Shown piece by piece: positions 35,272 through 43,928 of a DNA stretch of 64,000 bases (positions are counted from its first letter, which is position 1; every line of letters starts with the position of its first letter). The DNA lies in contig NZ_VJZS01000002.1 of the NCBI RefSeq assembly GCF_007097385.1, positions 283,164 to 347,163 on the forward strand. The letters run 5' to 3'. Under the pieces are notes generated by a model. The model saw only the letters and a program-made list of their open reading frames with translations. It ran no database searches and was not told where the DNA came from. The position numbers and the translations under genes were made by a program. This stretch comes from Flavobacterium sp. ZT3R18 (GTDB taxonomy: Bacteria; Bacteroidota; Bacteroidia; Flavobacteriales; Flavobacteriaceae).

Positions 35272-36465
35272 ATGTACGGAAAAATACAACAACACTTACA
35301 GTCTGAACTTCAGACTATTGAAGAAAACGGAATTTTCAAAAAAGAAAGAATTATTACCTCTCCACAAGGAGCAGAAATCACTATTTCAACAGGAGAAACA
35401 GTTTTAAATTTTTGTGCCAATAATTATTTAGGACTTTCTTCGCACCCCGAAGTAGTTCAAGCGGCTAAAGATGCTATGGATACCCATGGTTTTGGAATGT
35501 CATCCGTTCGTTTTATTTGTGGTACTCAGGACATTCATAAAACATTAGAAAAAAAGATAGCTGATTTTTACGGTACCGAAGACACTATATTGTATGCAGC
35601 GGCTTTTGATGCAAATGGAGGGGTTTTTGAGCCTTTATTTGGTGAAAATGACGCTATTATATCAGATAGTTTAAATCATGCGTCTATAATTGATGGAGTG
35701 CGTTTGTGTAAATCAGCTCGTTATCGTTATGAAAATAGTAACATGGAAGATTTAGAGCAGCAATTGATTAAAGCTAATGAAGCTGGAGCTCGTTTTAAGA
35801 TCATAGTTACCGATGGTGTTTTCTCTATGGATGGAGTTGTAGCGCCATTAGATAAAATATGTGACTTGGCGGATAAATATGATGCCTTGGTTATGGTTGA
35901 CGAATGTCATGCGGCAGGATTTATCGGTGCAACAGGTAAAGGTACGCTAGAAGCTAAAGGTGTAATGGGACGTGTAGATATTATCACAGGTACCTTAGGA
36001 AAAGCATTGGGTGGAGCCATGGGAGGTTATACAACTGCGAAGAAAGAAATAATAGAGTTATTGCGTCAACGTTCTAGACCTTATTTGTTTTCGAATTCAT
36101 TAGCTCCAGCTATCGTTGGTGCATCTATTAAGGTATTCGAATTATTAGAAAAAGACACCACGCTTAGAGATCAATTAGAATGGAATACCAATTACTTTAA
36201 AGCAGGTATGAAAAAAGCAGGTTTTGATATAGTAGAAGGAGACTCAGCTATTGTGCCGGTAATGCTATATGATGCCAAATTAGCTCAAACTATGGCTAAT
36301 GAGTTGCTAAAAGAAGGAGTGTATGTTATAGGTTTCTTTTTTCCGGTAGTTCCTAAGGATAAAGCTAGGATAAGAGTGCAATTATCGGCGGCACATTCTA
36401 AAGAACATTTAGATAAAGCAATTGATGCTTTTGTGGCTGTAGGTAAGAGACTTGCTGTAATATAA
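35272..36465 (+). CDS. kbl: Glycine C-acetyltransferase (2-amino-3-ketobutyrate CoA ligase)
   Basis: PLP enzyme of threonine breakdown, cleaving 2-amino-3-ketobutyrate with CoA to glycine and acetyl-CoA. 397 residues. [70 protein letters not shown] and the PLP-Lys motif [15 protein letters not shown] are all diagnostic of the alpha-oxoamine synthase family. No threonine dehydrogenase is adjacent. Related enzymes (BioF, serine palmitoyltransferase) are less likely, given the close match to the Kbl start ([21 protein letters not shown]). Confidence 0.95.
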   Translation: MYGKIQQHLQSELQTIEENGIFKKERIITSPQGAEITISTGETVLNFCANNYLGLSSHPEVVQAAKDAMDTHGFGMSSVRFICGTQDIHKTLEKKIADFYGTEDTILYAAAFDANGGVFEPLFGENDAIISDSLNHASIIDGVRLCKSARYRYENSNMEDLEQQLIKANEAGARFKIIVTDGVFSMDGVVAPLDKICDLADKYDALVMVDECHAAGFIGATGKGTLEAKGVMGRVDIITGTLGKALGGAMGGYTTAKKEIIELLRQRSRPYLFSNSLAPAIVGASIKVFELLEKDTTLRDQLEWNTNYFKAGMKKAGFDIVEGDSAIVPVMLYDAKLAQTMANELLKEGVYVIGFFFPVVPKDKARIRVQLSAAHSKEHLDKAIDAFVAVGKRLAVI

Positions 36466-36510
36466 TTGTTAAATTTTGTGGTATTCAGATGTTTTATTTA
36501 ACATTTTATT

Positions 36511-36540
36511 TTGATGTTAAATAAAATCGTACTATTTTTG
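36511..36540 (+). promoter_or_regulatory. Promoter of the OmpA-family gene
   Basis: TTTTG with TTG at 36511-36513, a 19-base spacer and TATTTTTG at 36533-36540 form a near-ideal Bacteroidota promoter, 38 bases before the ATG. Confidence 0.8.
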
Positions 36541-36578
36541 TTCTTAAATTAACTAAATTGTAATTAAAAAAACAAAGT

Positions 36579-38006
36579 ATGAAACATCTTAACAAACTTT
36601 TAGTTGCTGTAACGATGGTGATGGGATTAAGCTCTCAAGCACAAGACAGTAACAATAAATGGGCTATCGGTTTTGGAGTAAACGCGATTGACTATAGGTC
36701 TAGTGCTGGTGAAGACTTTATGAGTCATTTTGACCAACCATTCAAGGTAAGTGACAACTGGAATATTCTTCCTTCTGTTTCTTATATCAATGTTTCTAGA
36801 TACGTAGGAAGTGGTTTTATCGTAGGAGTTACAGGATCTATCAATCAAGTTGATAAATTTGTAACTGCGCCAAATGTTGTTGTAAATCCTGGTGATTTGA
36901 TGTACTATGGTATCGATGCAACTCTTACTTACAGTTTTATGGAGTTACTTAAGTCTAAAGTAATTGAGCCAACTTTAAGCGTTGGTGGTGGTTATACTTT
37001 CTTAGGTGATGAAAGCTATGGTACTGTAAACCCGGGTGTTGGATTAAACTTTTGGTTTACTGAAAACGTTGGTCTTTCTTTATTAGGAACATACAAAAAA
37101 TCTTTCGGAGATAGAACATATGCTGATGGTAAAACTCCTGATGCTCCTTCTTACACTCAATACTCTGCAGGTCTTACTTTCAAGTTTGGTGCTAAAGATA
37201 CTGACAATGATGGAATTTATGACAAAGATGATGCTTGTCCAGAAGTTGCAGGTTTAAAACAATTCAACGGTTGTCCTGATTCTGATGCTGATGGTATCGA
37301 AGATTCTAAAGACACTTGTCCTACAGTTGCTGGTTTAGCTGAATTTAACGGATGTCCTGATACAGACGGAGACGGTGTAGCAGATCCAGATGATGCTTGT
37401 CCAGAAGTTGCTGGATTGAAATCACTTAAAGGTTGTCCAGATGCTGACGGTGACGGTGTTACTGATGCTTCTGACAAATGTCCTACAGTTGCTGGTCCAG
37501 CTAGCAATGGTGGATGTCCAGAATTAGACTCTGATAAAGATGGTGTAATTGACAAAGAAGATGCTTGTCCTACAGTAGCTGGTCCTGCTAGCAACAAAGG
37601 ATGTCCAGAAGTAACTGAGCAAGTATTAGAAGAACTTAAAGTACAAGCTAGAGCGGTATACTTCGTAACTGGTAAAGCAATCTTAGAAACTGCTGATAAA
37701 GGTGCTACAGACGGTAGATTGGAAGCGATTAAAGAAATCCTAAGAAACTACCCTAACGCTAAATTCGCTATCGAAGGTCACACTGATAGTACTGGTAGCG
37801 CTAAAATAAACCAAAAACTTTCTGAAGACAGAGCTAAAGTTGTTATGGATAAGTTAATTGAAAAAGGTGTTAACCCTGCTAACTTAACTTCAGCTGGTTT
37901 TGGTTCATCTAAACCAGTAGCTTCTAACAAAACTAAAGAAGGTAAAGCATTGAACAGAAGAACTGAAATTAGACACATAGGTTCAGTACACGAAGGTAAA
38001 TTGTAA
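36579..38006 (+). CDS. OmpA-family outer-membrane protein with thrombospondin type 3 repeats
   Basis: Probably an abundant outer-membrane protein of 475 residues. A signal peptide (LLVAVTMVMGLSSQAQ) precedes an N-terminal eight-strand-type barrel (about 22-205). Five calcium-binding TSP3-like repeats follow (DTDNDGIYDKDDACPEVAG and similar, about 206-345), each with a Cys pair and the VAG/CP rhythm. The C-terminal OmpA domain (YFVTGKAIL, IEGHTDSTGSAKINQKLSEDRAK) binds peptidoglycan. It has a strong promoter and terminator of its own and codon use typical of a highly expressed gene. It interrupts the AddA/AddB pair. Confidence 0.95.
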   Translation: MKHLNKLLVAVTMVMGLSSQAQDSNNKWAIGFGVNAIDYRSSAGEDFMSHFDQPFKVSDNWNILPSVSYINVSRYVGSGFIVGVTGSINQVDKFVTAPNVVVNPGDLMYYGIDATLTYSFMELLKSKVIEPTLSVGGGYTFLGDESYGTVNPGVGLNFWFTENVGLSLLGTYKKSFGDRTYADGKTPDAPSYTQYSAGLTFKFGAKDTDNDGIYDKDDACPEVAGLKQFNGCPDSDADGIEDSKDTCPTVAGLAEFNGCPDTDGDGVADPDDACPEVAGLKSLKGCPDADGDGVTDASDKCPTVAGPASNGGCPELDSDKDGVIDKEDACPTVAGPASNKGCPEVTEQVLEELKVQARAVYFVTGKAILETADKGATDGRLEAIKEILRNYPNAKFAIEGHTDSTGSAKINQKLSEDRAKVVMDKLIEKGVNPANLTSAGFGSSKPVASNKTKEGKALNRRTEIRHIGSVHEGKL

Positions 38007-38026
38007 TTTATTCTTCAAATAATTTT

Positions 38027-38058
38027 AAAAAGCCATTCTTAATTGAATGGCTTTTTTT
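38027..38058 (+). terminator. Terminator of the OmpA-family gene
   Basis: AAAAAGCCATTC / GAATGGCTTTTTTT perfect stem with loop TTAATT. It contains the in-frame start candidate at 38043 of the next gene, so that candidate is rejected. Confidence 0.93.
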
Positions 38059-38069
38059 ATATTTATAAA

Positions 38070-40835
38070 ATGACAAATACTTCTTTTTTAGATAAAATTG
38101 CAACAGTAATAGTAACGGAATATAATAATGTACTGGCTGATACTATAGTGGTTTTACCCAACAAGCGAGCCAAAATATTTCTTGTTGAAGCATTAAAAAA
38201 ACAAACTGAGGAGAATATATTTTCGCCAGAAATTATTAGTATCGAAGATTTTGTTCAAAGTATTGCAGGAATAAGAACCATTGATCCCATAGAATTGCTC
38301 TTTGAGTTTTATGAAGTTTATTTGTCTATTACAGAAAAAAACAACCAGCAGTCATTTGAACTTTTTGCCAATTGGGCCAAAACACTACTGCAAGATTTTA
38401 ATGAAATCGATCGTTATTTATTAGATCCAAATCATGTTTTGTCGTATCTGAAAGATATCGAAGACATCAAGAAATGGGGAATTGAAGTCGAAAATAAAAC
38501 GCAGTTACTTGAAAACTACATTGATTTTTGGAAATTATTACCCAAATACTATCAATCTCTTTACGATCATTTACTAAAGAAAGGGATAGGTTATCAAGGT
38601 TTGATTTATCGGGAAGCGGTAAAAAACACCAATAGCTTTTCAAAATCGATATCAGGGAAACAATTTATTTTTGCAGGTTTTAACGCCTTGAATGCTTCGG
38701 AGGAAAAAATAATTCAACATCTTATTGCTTCAGATCAGGCTAAAATATATTGGGATGCCGATCAAACGTTTCTAAATGATCCTTACTATGATGCCGGTTT
38801 ATTTGTGCGTCGTTTCAAAGAAAGTTGGAAACATTATAAATCACATCCTTTTGAATGGATAGTGGATGATTTTTCGGCAACCAAAAACATTCAAGTTATC
38901 GGTACTCCAAAAACGATTGGTCAGGCTAAGATTGCAGGAAGCATTATAGAAAACATCAGTATTGAAAACCCCAATGCGCCGCTGGATAAAGTGGCTATTG
39001 TTCTGGGAGAAGAGAATTTGTTAATTCCACTGTTGTATTCTCTGCCGAATTCGGTCGGAGCCTTGAATATTACCATGGGGTATTCGAGTAAAAACAATCC
39101 TGCGCAAATTTTGATTGCTAAGTTGTTTAAAATGCACACCAATGCATTGTCAAGAAGCAATAGTAGTTATGTTTTTTATTATAAGGATGTGTTGGACATA
39201 CTGACTCATCCGTTAATTGAGCCGTATGCAAATACCAGTGCTTTGGTTGGGATTATAAATAAAAACAATTATACTTTTATCAGTCATCATAAATTATTGG
39301 AATTAAATGATAATTCTAGTGATTTATTCTTGCTTGTATTCCAAAAATGGGAGAAAGGTTCTATTGACGTTTTAGAAATAATATCGAGTTTATTGCTAAA
39401 GGTGAAGAATAATTTAGATAATGAAAATGAAGAGGAAAAAATAACTAAGACTTTTGTCTATGCTATTTTTAAAGTGATTAACAAACTGATTAATTACTAT
39501 TCTAAACATAAAGCAATTGACACGATTGATACGCTGCATGCGATTTATAAACAAGTAATTGATCTGGCAGAAGTTTCTTTTGAAGGAGAACCTTTAAACG
39601 GATTGCAAATAATGGGTGTTCTTGAAAGTAGGGTATTGGATTTTGAAACGGTTATCATTACTTCTATGAATGAAGGAAAATTTCCAGCGGGAAAATCACA
39701 AAACTCTTTCATTCCTTATGATGTTAAACGCGAATTGGGATTGCCAACTTTTAAAGAGAAAGACGCAATTTATACCTACCACTTTTATCATTTGTTGCAA
39801 CGGGCCAAAAACATTTATTTGCTTTATAATACCGAAAGTGAAGGATTGGATGCAGGGGAAAAAAGTCGTTTCATAACTCAATTGGAAGTAGAGAAGCAAC
39901 CCAAACATATTTTAACCCACGAAATTTATAACGCAGTTTTGCCTGATACTGCTTATCTGCCAATGGTAATTCCGAAATCGGAGAAGGTGATGATGCGGTT
40001 GAAAGAAATTGCCGAAAAAGGGTTTTCTCCTTCGGCATTGACGAGTTATATACGAAATCCGATTCAGTTTTATTTTCAGAAGATTTTACGGATTAGTGAA
40101 GTAGAAGAAGTTGAGGAAAATATTGCTTTGAATACTTTGGGAACTATTATTCATGAGACTTTACGGGTTTTATATGAACCTTTTGTTGGTAAATTTATCT
40201 CCGAATTTGATATTCAAAATTGTATTAAGAAAATTGATTCCGAAGTTTTGATTCAGTTTAAAGTGGTTTACAAAGAAGGGGAAATCAAAAAAGGACGAAA
40301 TTTATTGGCTTTTGAAGTGGCGAAGCGAAATGTTTTCAATTTCTTGAAAGTAGAATTAGAGAGCATTAAAAACGGCGATGCCATAAAGATTCTGGAGCTT
40401 GAAAAAACGTTTGAAAGAATGGTGCAACATCCAAGTTTGCCTTTTCCTGTTTTGATCAAGGGAAATGTGGACAGGATTGAAGAACGCAACGGCACCATTA
40501 GAATCATTGATTACAAAACGGGGAAAGTAGAGAAATCCAGTGTTACCCTTAAGTCCTGGAAAGGATTGACGGATGATATTAAAAATGACAAAATCATTCA
40601 GGTTTTGGCATACGCCTATATGTATGAGAAAAATGCTAATGGAAAACCTATAGAGGCGGGAATTATTTCTTTCAAAAATCTAAAATCAGGTTTCTTGCCT
40701 TTTAATATTAAAGAAGAAAAGGAAAGTATCTCTATTATTAATCAGGAGATACAATCTAATTATTTGGAACAGATTGTTTTGTTGCTGAATGAAATATTGG
40801 ATGCAACAATCCCTTTTGAGGAGAAAATTTTATAA
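38070..40835 (+). CDS. AddB-like PD-(D/E)XK nuclease family protein
   Basis: Protein of 921 residues, partner of the AddA-like helicase-nuclease. The N-terminal and middle parts form an inactivated helicase-like fold (VVLPNKRAKIFLVEALKK in place of a canonical Walker A, IFAGFNALNASEEKI, VIITSMNEGKFPAG). The C-terminal nuclease is SPSALTSYIRNPIQFYFQKIL through GNVDRIEERNGTIRIIDYKTG, with the Asp and Lys of the PD-(D/E)XK core visible. The SYIRNPIQFYF stretch, where B. subtilis AddB has a Cys for its iron-sulphur cluster, lacks Cys here. The ATG at 38070 is chosen because the earlier candidate lies in a terminator. Confidence 0.88.
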   Translation: MTNTSFLDKIATVIVTEYNNVLADTIVVLPNKRAKIFLVEALKKQTEENIFSPEIISIEDFVQSIAGIRTIDPIELLFEFYEVYLSITEKNNQQSFELFANWAKTLLQDFNEIDRYLLDPNHVLSYLKDIEDIKKWGIEVENKTQLLENYIDFWKLLPKYYQSLYDHLLKKGIGYQGLIYREAVKNTNSFSKSISGKQFIFAGFNALNASEEKIIQHLIASDQAKIYWDADQTFLNDPYYDAGLFVRRFKESWKHYKSHPFEWIVDDFSATKNIQVIGTPKTIGQAKIAGSIIENISIENPNAPLDKVAIVLGEENLLIPLLYSLPNSVGALNITMGYSSKNNPAQILIAKLFKMHTNALSRSNSSYVFYYKDVLDILTHPLIEPYANTSALVGIINKNNYTFISHHKLLELNDNSSDLFLLVFQKWEKGSIDVLEIISSLLLKVKNNLDNENEEEKITKTFVYAIFKVINKLINYYSKHKAIDTIDTLHAIYKQVIDLAEVSFEGEPLNGLQIMGVLESRVLDFETVIITSMNEGKFPAGKSQNSFIPYDVKRELGLPTFKEKDAIYTYHFYHLLQRAKNIYLLYNTESEGLDAGEKSRFITQLEVEKQPKHILTHEIYNAVLPDTAYLPMVIPKSEKVMMRLKEIAEKGFSPSALTSYIRNPIQFYFQKILRISEVEEVEENIALNTLGTIIHETLRVLYEPFVGKFISEFDIQNCIKKIDSEVLIQFKVVYKEGEIKKGRNLLAFEVAKRNVFNFLKVELESIKNGDAIKILELEKTFERMVQHPSLPFPVLIKGNVDRIEERNGTIRIIDYKTGKVEKSSVTLKSWKGLTDDIKNDKIIQVLAYAYMYEKNANGKPIEAGIISFKNLKSGFLPFNIKEEKESISIINQEIQSNYLEQIVLLLNEILDATIPFEEKIL

Positions 40836-40839
40836 AGGA

Positions 40840-41136
40840 ATGGACAAAAAATGGACTAATGTTTTTGAATTTTTCAAGAGCACACTTTTGATTAATTTGG
40901 CTGTTTGTTTAATCTCTATGCTTTTTGGAGGGGTTGATAGTTTCTTTTTTATTTTTCCCAGTTTTGGTTTTATGATAAGTGTACTCTACAAAGAACTTTA
41001 TAGGAAAAATGATTATTTGTTTTATTCTAATAATGGAGTTTCTAAGATTCAACTTTTAGGCTATAGTTATGTGTTCACTTTGAGCTTGTCTATTTTAGGA
41101 TTTGTTTTAATTTTAATATTGAAAGAATTATTTTGA
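40840..41136 (+). CDS. Small membrane protein encoded with an ABC ATPase
   Basis: A 98-residue protein not recognised as a known family. Three hydrophobic segments are visible: LLINLAVCLISMLFGG, SFFFIFPSFGFMISVLY and YSYVFTLSLSILGFVLILIL. It starts 4 bases after the AddB-like gene, with AAAGGA just before the ATG. Its stop overlaps the TTG start of the ABC ATPase gene (TTGA). The tight coupling suggests it is the membrane partner of that ATPase, but it is far smaller than a normal permease. Confidence 0.7.
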   Translation: MDKKWTNVFEFFKSTLLINLAVCLISMLFGGVDSFFFIFPSFGFMISVLYKELYRKNDYLFYSNNGVSKIQLLGYSYVFTLSLSILGFVLILILKELF

Positions 41137-41804
41137 AAAAGCATATTTTGGAAGTGGATAGTGTTCGGAAACAGTTTGATAGTAAATTAGTGGTTTCTGA
41201 TGTGTATTTGAAATGTGAGACTAACGAGATTATAGGTTTGTTGGGTAGAAATGGTTCTGGGAAGTCAACATTGTTGAAAATTATTTTTGGGATTGTTTCT
41301 GCCGAAAATAAGTGCATTCGTATAGATGGGGTTGTAAAAAACAAAGTGTCTCAACTGCTTAAGGAAATTAGTTATTTGCATCAAGAGTCGTTTATTCCCA
41401 ATCATTTCACGGTTAAAAAAGCTATTTCTTTGTCTGTTTCTATTGAAAAAATAGCTGATTTTCTGGAGGATACAATGATTCAATCTATTTTGGATAAAAA
41501 AATAAATTATTTGTCGAGCGGAGAATTACGTTATCTGGAAATTAAGTTAGTGCTTTTTAATTCATCTAAATTTGTTTTGTTAGACGAGCCTTACAATGGG
41601 TTATCTCCCATTATGGTTGAAAAAGTAAACCAATTGATACAAGACAATTCATCTAAAAAAGGAATCGTAATTACGGATCATGATTATGAAAATGTAATTG
41701 GTATTTCGACTCAACTGTTATTGATGAAAGAGGGTAAAGTACACACTGTGAAAAACAAAATGGATTTGATGGAAAGAGGGTATTTAAGTTCGAGAATGGT
41801 TTAG
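41133..41804 (+). CDS. ABC transporter ATP-binding protein
   Basis: Single ABC ATPase domain of 223 residues. Walker A is GLLGRNGSGKSTLLKI, the signature is LSSGELRYLEI (a variant of LSGGQ with Ser-Ser-Gly-Glu), Walker B is KFVLLDEPYNGLSP, and the switch His is in VITDHDYENV. The motifs resemble export-type ATPases such as LptB. It starts at a TTG overlapping the stop of the small membrane protein gene. The transported substrate is unknown. No full-size permease gene is adjacent. Confidence 0.88.
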   Translation: MKKHILEVDSVRKQFDSKLVVSDVYLKCETNEIIGLLGRNGSGKSTLLKIIFGIVSAENKCIRIDGVVKNKVSQLLKEISYLHQESFIPNHFTVKKAISLSVSIEKIADFLEDTMIQSILDKKINYLSSGELRYLEIKLVLFNSSKFVLLDEPYNGLSPIMVEKVNQLIQDNSSKKGIVITDHDYENVIGISTQLLLMKEGKVHTVKNKMDLMERGYLSSRMV

Positions 41805-41891
41805 ATTTTCATATGTAGTTAATATTTGTTTTTTATTGGAATATGGAATTCGCAAACTTCATTGGTATTTGCGACCTGTTTTCGGTAATGC

Positions 41892-42671
41892 TCATTTCTT
41901 AAAAAAAGTAGTCAAAACGGTAAGTAACTCCTCTTGGTTTTCTATATGTGACATATGACCGTCAGGTAACGAAACGAGTTCTACGTTGGTTCCTTCTACT
42001 TGTTTGATGTTGTCCTCATAATTAAGAACCCCGTCTTTTTTGCCAAGAATGATCAATTTTGGGTAATCGGTAAGATGCAACAAGTGTTCTTTGTTTTTTC
42101 TTATTTTCATACCTTCCTGTGCTGCGATATAACCTTGCAAAGGTGTTTTTAGCGCTTCCGATTTTACATGTTCTATTTCGGCACTAAGTCGTTCACGATT
42201 ATCAATGCTAAATAAATTGGCAATAGAAAGTTGAACCAAGTTTGTGTACTCTTTGTGTGCTATTTTTATGGATCTATTTCTGTTTATTTTACGCTCGTGA
42301 TCATCTGAAAAAGTGGTCGAATTCAAAAGTACCAATCCTTTTATTACTTCTGGATATAATTCGGCGAAAGCCAAAGCCGCATAACCACCCATGGAGTGAC
42401 CTACAAAAATAGCTTTTCGGATCTTTAATTCGTTTAAAACAGCATGAACTGCGTCGGCCATATCTTCCATAGTGTGGATGTAACCCAAGCATTCCGTTTC
42501 TCCATGACCCAATAAATCGATGGTTATGACTCTGTTTTTTTTAGAAAATTCGGCTATGTAGTTGTTCCACATGGTTTTGTTTTCTAAAAAACCGTGCAGC
42601 AAGACTACAGCAGTGCCTTTTCCTGTGTCTGAATACGAAATTTGTGTGTTTTTATAGAGAAGAGTTTCCAA
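41892..42671 (-). CDS. Alpha/beta-fold hydrolase
   Basis: Serine hydrolase of 259 residues with no signal peptide. VVLLHGFLENKTMWNNY forms the oxyanion region, FVGHSMGGYAALAFAELYP holds the nucleophile Ser in GHSMG, LIILGKKDGVLNYED gives the acid, and LPDGHMSHIEN the catalytic His. The family is very broad (esterases, MenH-like, haloperoxidase-like) and the substrate cannot be assigned. It is transcribed leftwards and converges on the ABC ATPase gene. Confidence 0.88.
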   Translation of the reverse strand: METLLYKNTQISYSDTGKGTAVVLLHGFLENKTMWNNYIAEFSKKNRVITIDLLGHGETECLGYIHTMEDMADAVHAVLNELKIRKAIFVGHSMGGYAALAFAELYPEVIKGLVLLNSTTFSDDHERKINRNRSIKIAHKEYTNLVQLSIANLFSIDNRERLSAEIEHVKSEALKTPLQGYIAAQEGMKIRKNKEHLLHLTDYPKLIILGKKDGVLNYEDNIKQVEGTNVELVSLPDGHMSHIENQEELLTVLTTFFKK

Positions 42672-42756
42672 AAGGGTGGGGATTATGTTGATAGTTTACA
42701 ATTGCAAAATTAATTTTTTAAATTCCTAAATGCTACATTTGAGGAAAGCATTTTAT

Positions 42757-42800
42757 AAAATAGTAACGGCTCACATTGTTGTAAGCTGTTACTATTTTTT
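42757..42800 (-). terminator. Terminator after the AIM24-like gene
   Basis: AAAATAGTAAC-GGCT pairs with AGC-GTTACTATTTT around a 12-base loop, with T tracts readable in both directions. It is 12 bases after the stop of the AIM24-like gene. Confidence 0.85.
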
Positions 42801-42812
42801 GATAAGTTTAAT

Positions 42813-43619
42813 TTAAAAGCGATTATCACCATCCAAAAGATTTCCAAGTCCACCTAATAAACTTCCTTCTTCACGACTGTTTCCGCCTGATCTTGGTGCC
42901 GATGCAATGATTCTGTCCGCTAATCTGCTGAAAGGCAATGATTGTATGTAAACGGTTCCGGGGCCACGCAAGGTGGCGTAAAACAAACCTTCTCCTCCGA
43001 AAATGGAGTTCTTGATTCCGCCTATAAATTCAATATCATAATTGACATCTTTCGTAAAACCGATAATGCAACCGGTGTCTACTTTTAGGACTTCGCCAGG
43101 GGCTAATTCTTTTTTCGCCATAGTTCCTCCAGAATGAACAAATGCCATTCCGTCTCCTTCGATTTTTTGCATGATGAAACCTTCTCCTCCAAATAAGCCG
43201 CGACCGAGTTTTTGGGAGAACTCAATTCCAACAGAAACGCCTTTGGCAGCGCATAGAAAAGAACTTTTCTGGCAGATAAATTTACCTTGAAATTGTGTCA
43301 AATCAATAGGAAGAATTTTTCCAGGATAGGGAGAGGCAAACGAAACCTTACTTTTGGTGTTGCCTTGGTTTAAAAATGCCGTCATGAATAAGCTTTCGCC
43401 TGTTAGGACTCTTTTCCCTGCATTCAAAAGTTTGCCAAACAAACCCGATCCTGCTTGTTGTGCGGAACCATCTCCAAATATGGTTTCCATCTGGATGTTG
43501 TTCTCCATCATCATAAAACTGCCTGCTTCGGCAATTACTATTTCTTGTGGATCTAATTCGATTTCGACATACTGCATTTCTTCTCCAAATATCTGGTAAT
43601 CTATTTCGTGTGCTTGCAT
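42813..43619 (-). CDS. AIM24-family protein (TIGR00266)
   Basis: A 268-residue protein of the TRAP-like/AIM24 fold, a repeated beta-sandwich rich in Gly. Characteristic stretches are EIELDPQEIVIAEAGSFMMM, GEGFIMQKIEGDGMAFVHSGG, VDTGCIIGFTKDVNYDIEF and GEGLFYATLRGPGTVYIQSLP. The family is widespread and its biochemical role is unknown. The C-terminus is Gly/Ser-rich and probably flexible. There is no signal peptide, so it is likely cytoplasmic or membrane-associated. Confidence 0.9.
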   Translation of the reverse strand: MQAHEIDYQIFGEEMQYVEIELDPQEIVIAEAGSFMMMENNIQMETIFGDGSAQQAGSGLFGKLLNAGKRVLTGESLFMTAFLNQGNTKSKVSFASPYPGKILPIDLTQFQGKFICQKSSFLCAAKGVSVGIEFSQKLGRGLFGGEGFIMQKIEGDGMAFVHSGGTMAKKELAPGEVLKVDTGCIIGFTKDVNYDIEFIGGIKNSIFGGEGLFYATLRGPGTVYIQSLPFSRLADRIIASAPRSGGNSREEGSLLGGLGNLLDGDNRF

Positions 43620-43724
43620 GATTTCTAGTGTTTTACTTTTTAGAGTAAGTCGGATGAAGATTTAGAATGTTACAATCGAAATGCGAAATTTTGTTGAATG
43701 TTAAGGTTAAGTATATACTTATTG

Positions 43725-43809
43725 TGTCATTTCGACGCCCCGAAAGCTTTCGGGAGAGAAATCACATAACGTGAGTAACAAATGTGATTTCTCCTCCGTC
43801 GAAATGACA
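43725..43809. repeat. Nested inverted repeat with an embedded palindrome
   Basis: Outer arms TGTCATTTCGACG (43725-43737) / CGTCGAAATGACA (43797-43809) and inner arms GAGAAATCACAT (43756-43767) / ATGTGATTTCTC (43782-43793) are both perfect. The palindrome CCCCGAAAGCTTTCGGG (43738-43754) sits between the outer and inner arm on the left only. The remaining parts of 43620-43928 hold only the aminopeptidase terminator and 3' tract. Confidence 0.85.
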
Positions 43810-43859
43810 AAAGAACCTTGTCATAATAATAGCATTGGGACGCATCCGAATTTTAATAA

Positions 43860-43892
43860 CAAAAAAAAACGGCTTACTTTCGTAAACCGTCT
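43860..43892 (-). terminator. Terminator of the aminopeptidase P gene
   Basis: On the minus strand, ACGGTTTAC-GAAA-GTAAGCCGT is followed by a run of nine T. It is preceded by a purine-rich tract like the one after the superoxide dismutase gene. Confidence 0.8.
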
Positions 43893-43928
43893 ATTCTCTT
43901 TTTTCTATATTCTATTCTCTTTTTGAAA

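Noticed and set aside
37217..37597. Open frame of 126 codons on the minus strand opposite the OmpA-family gene
   Set aside because: It is the mirror of the TSP3 repeats, whose periodic codon pattern leaves the antisense frame open. It is repetitive Pro/Ser/Ala sequence with no start signal.
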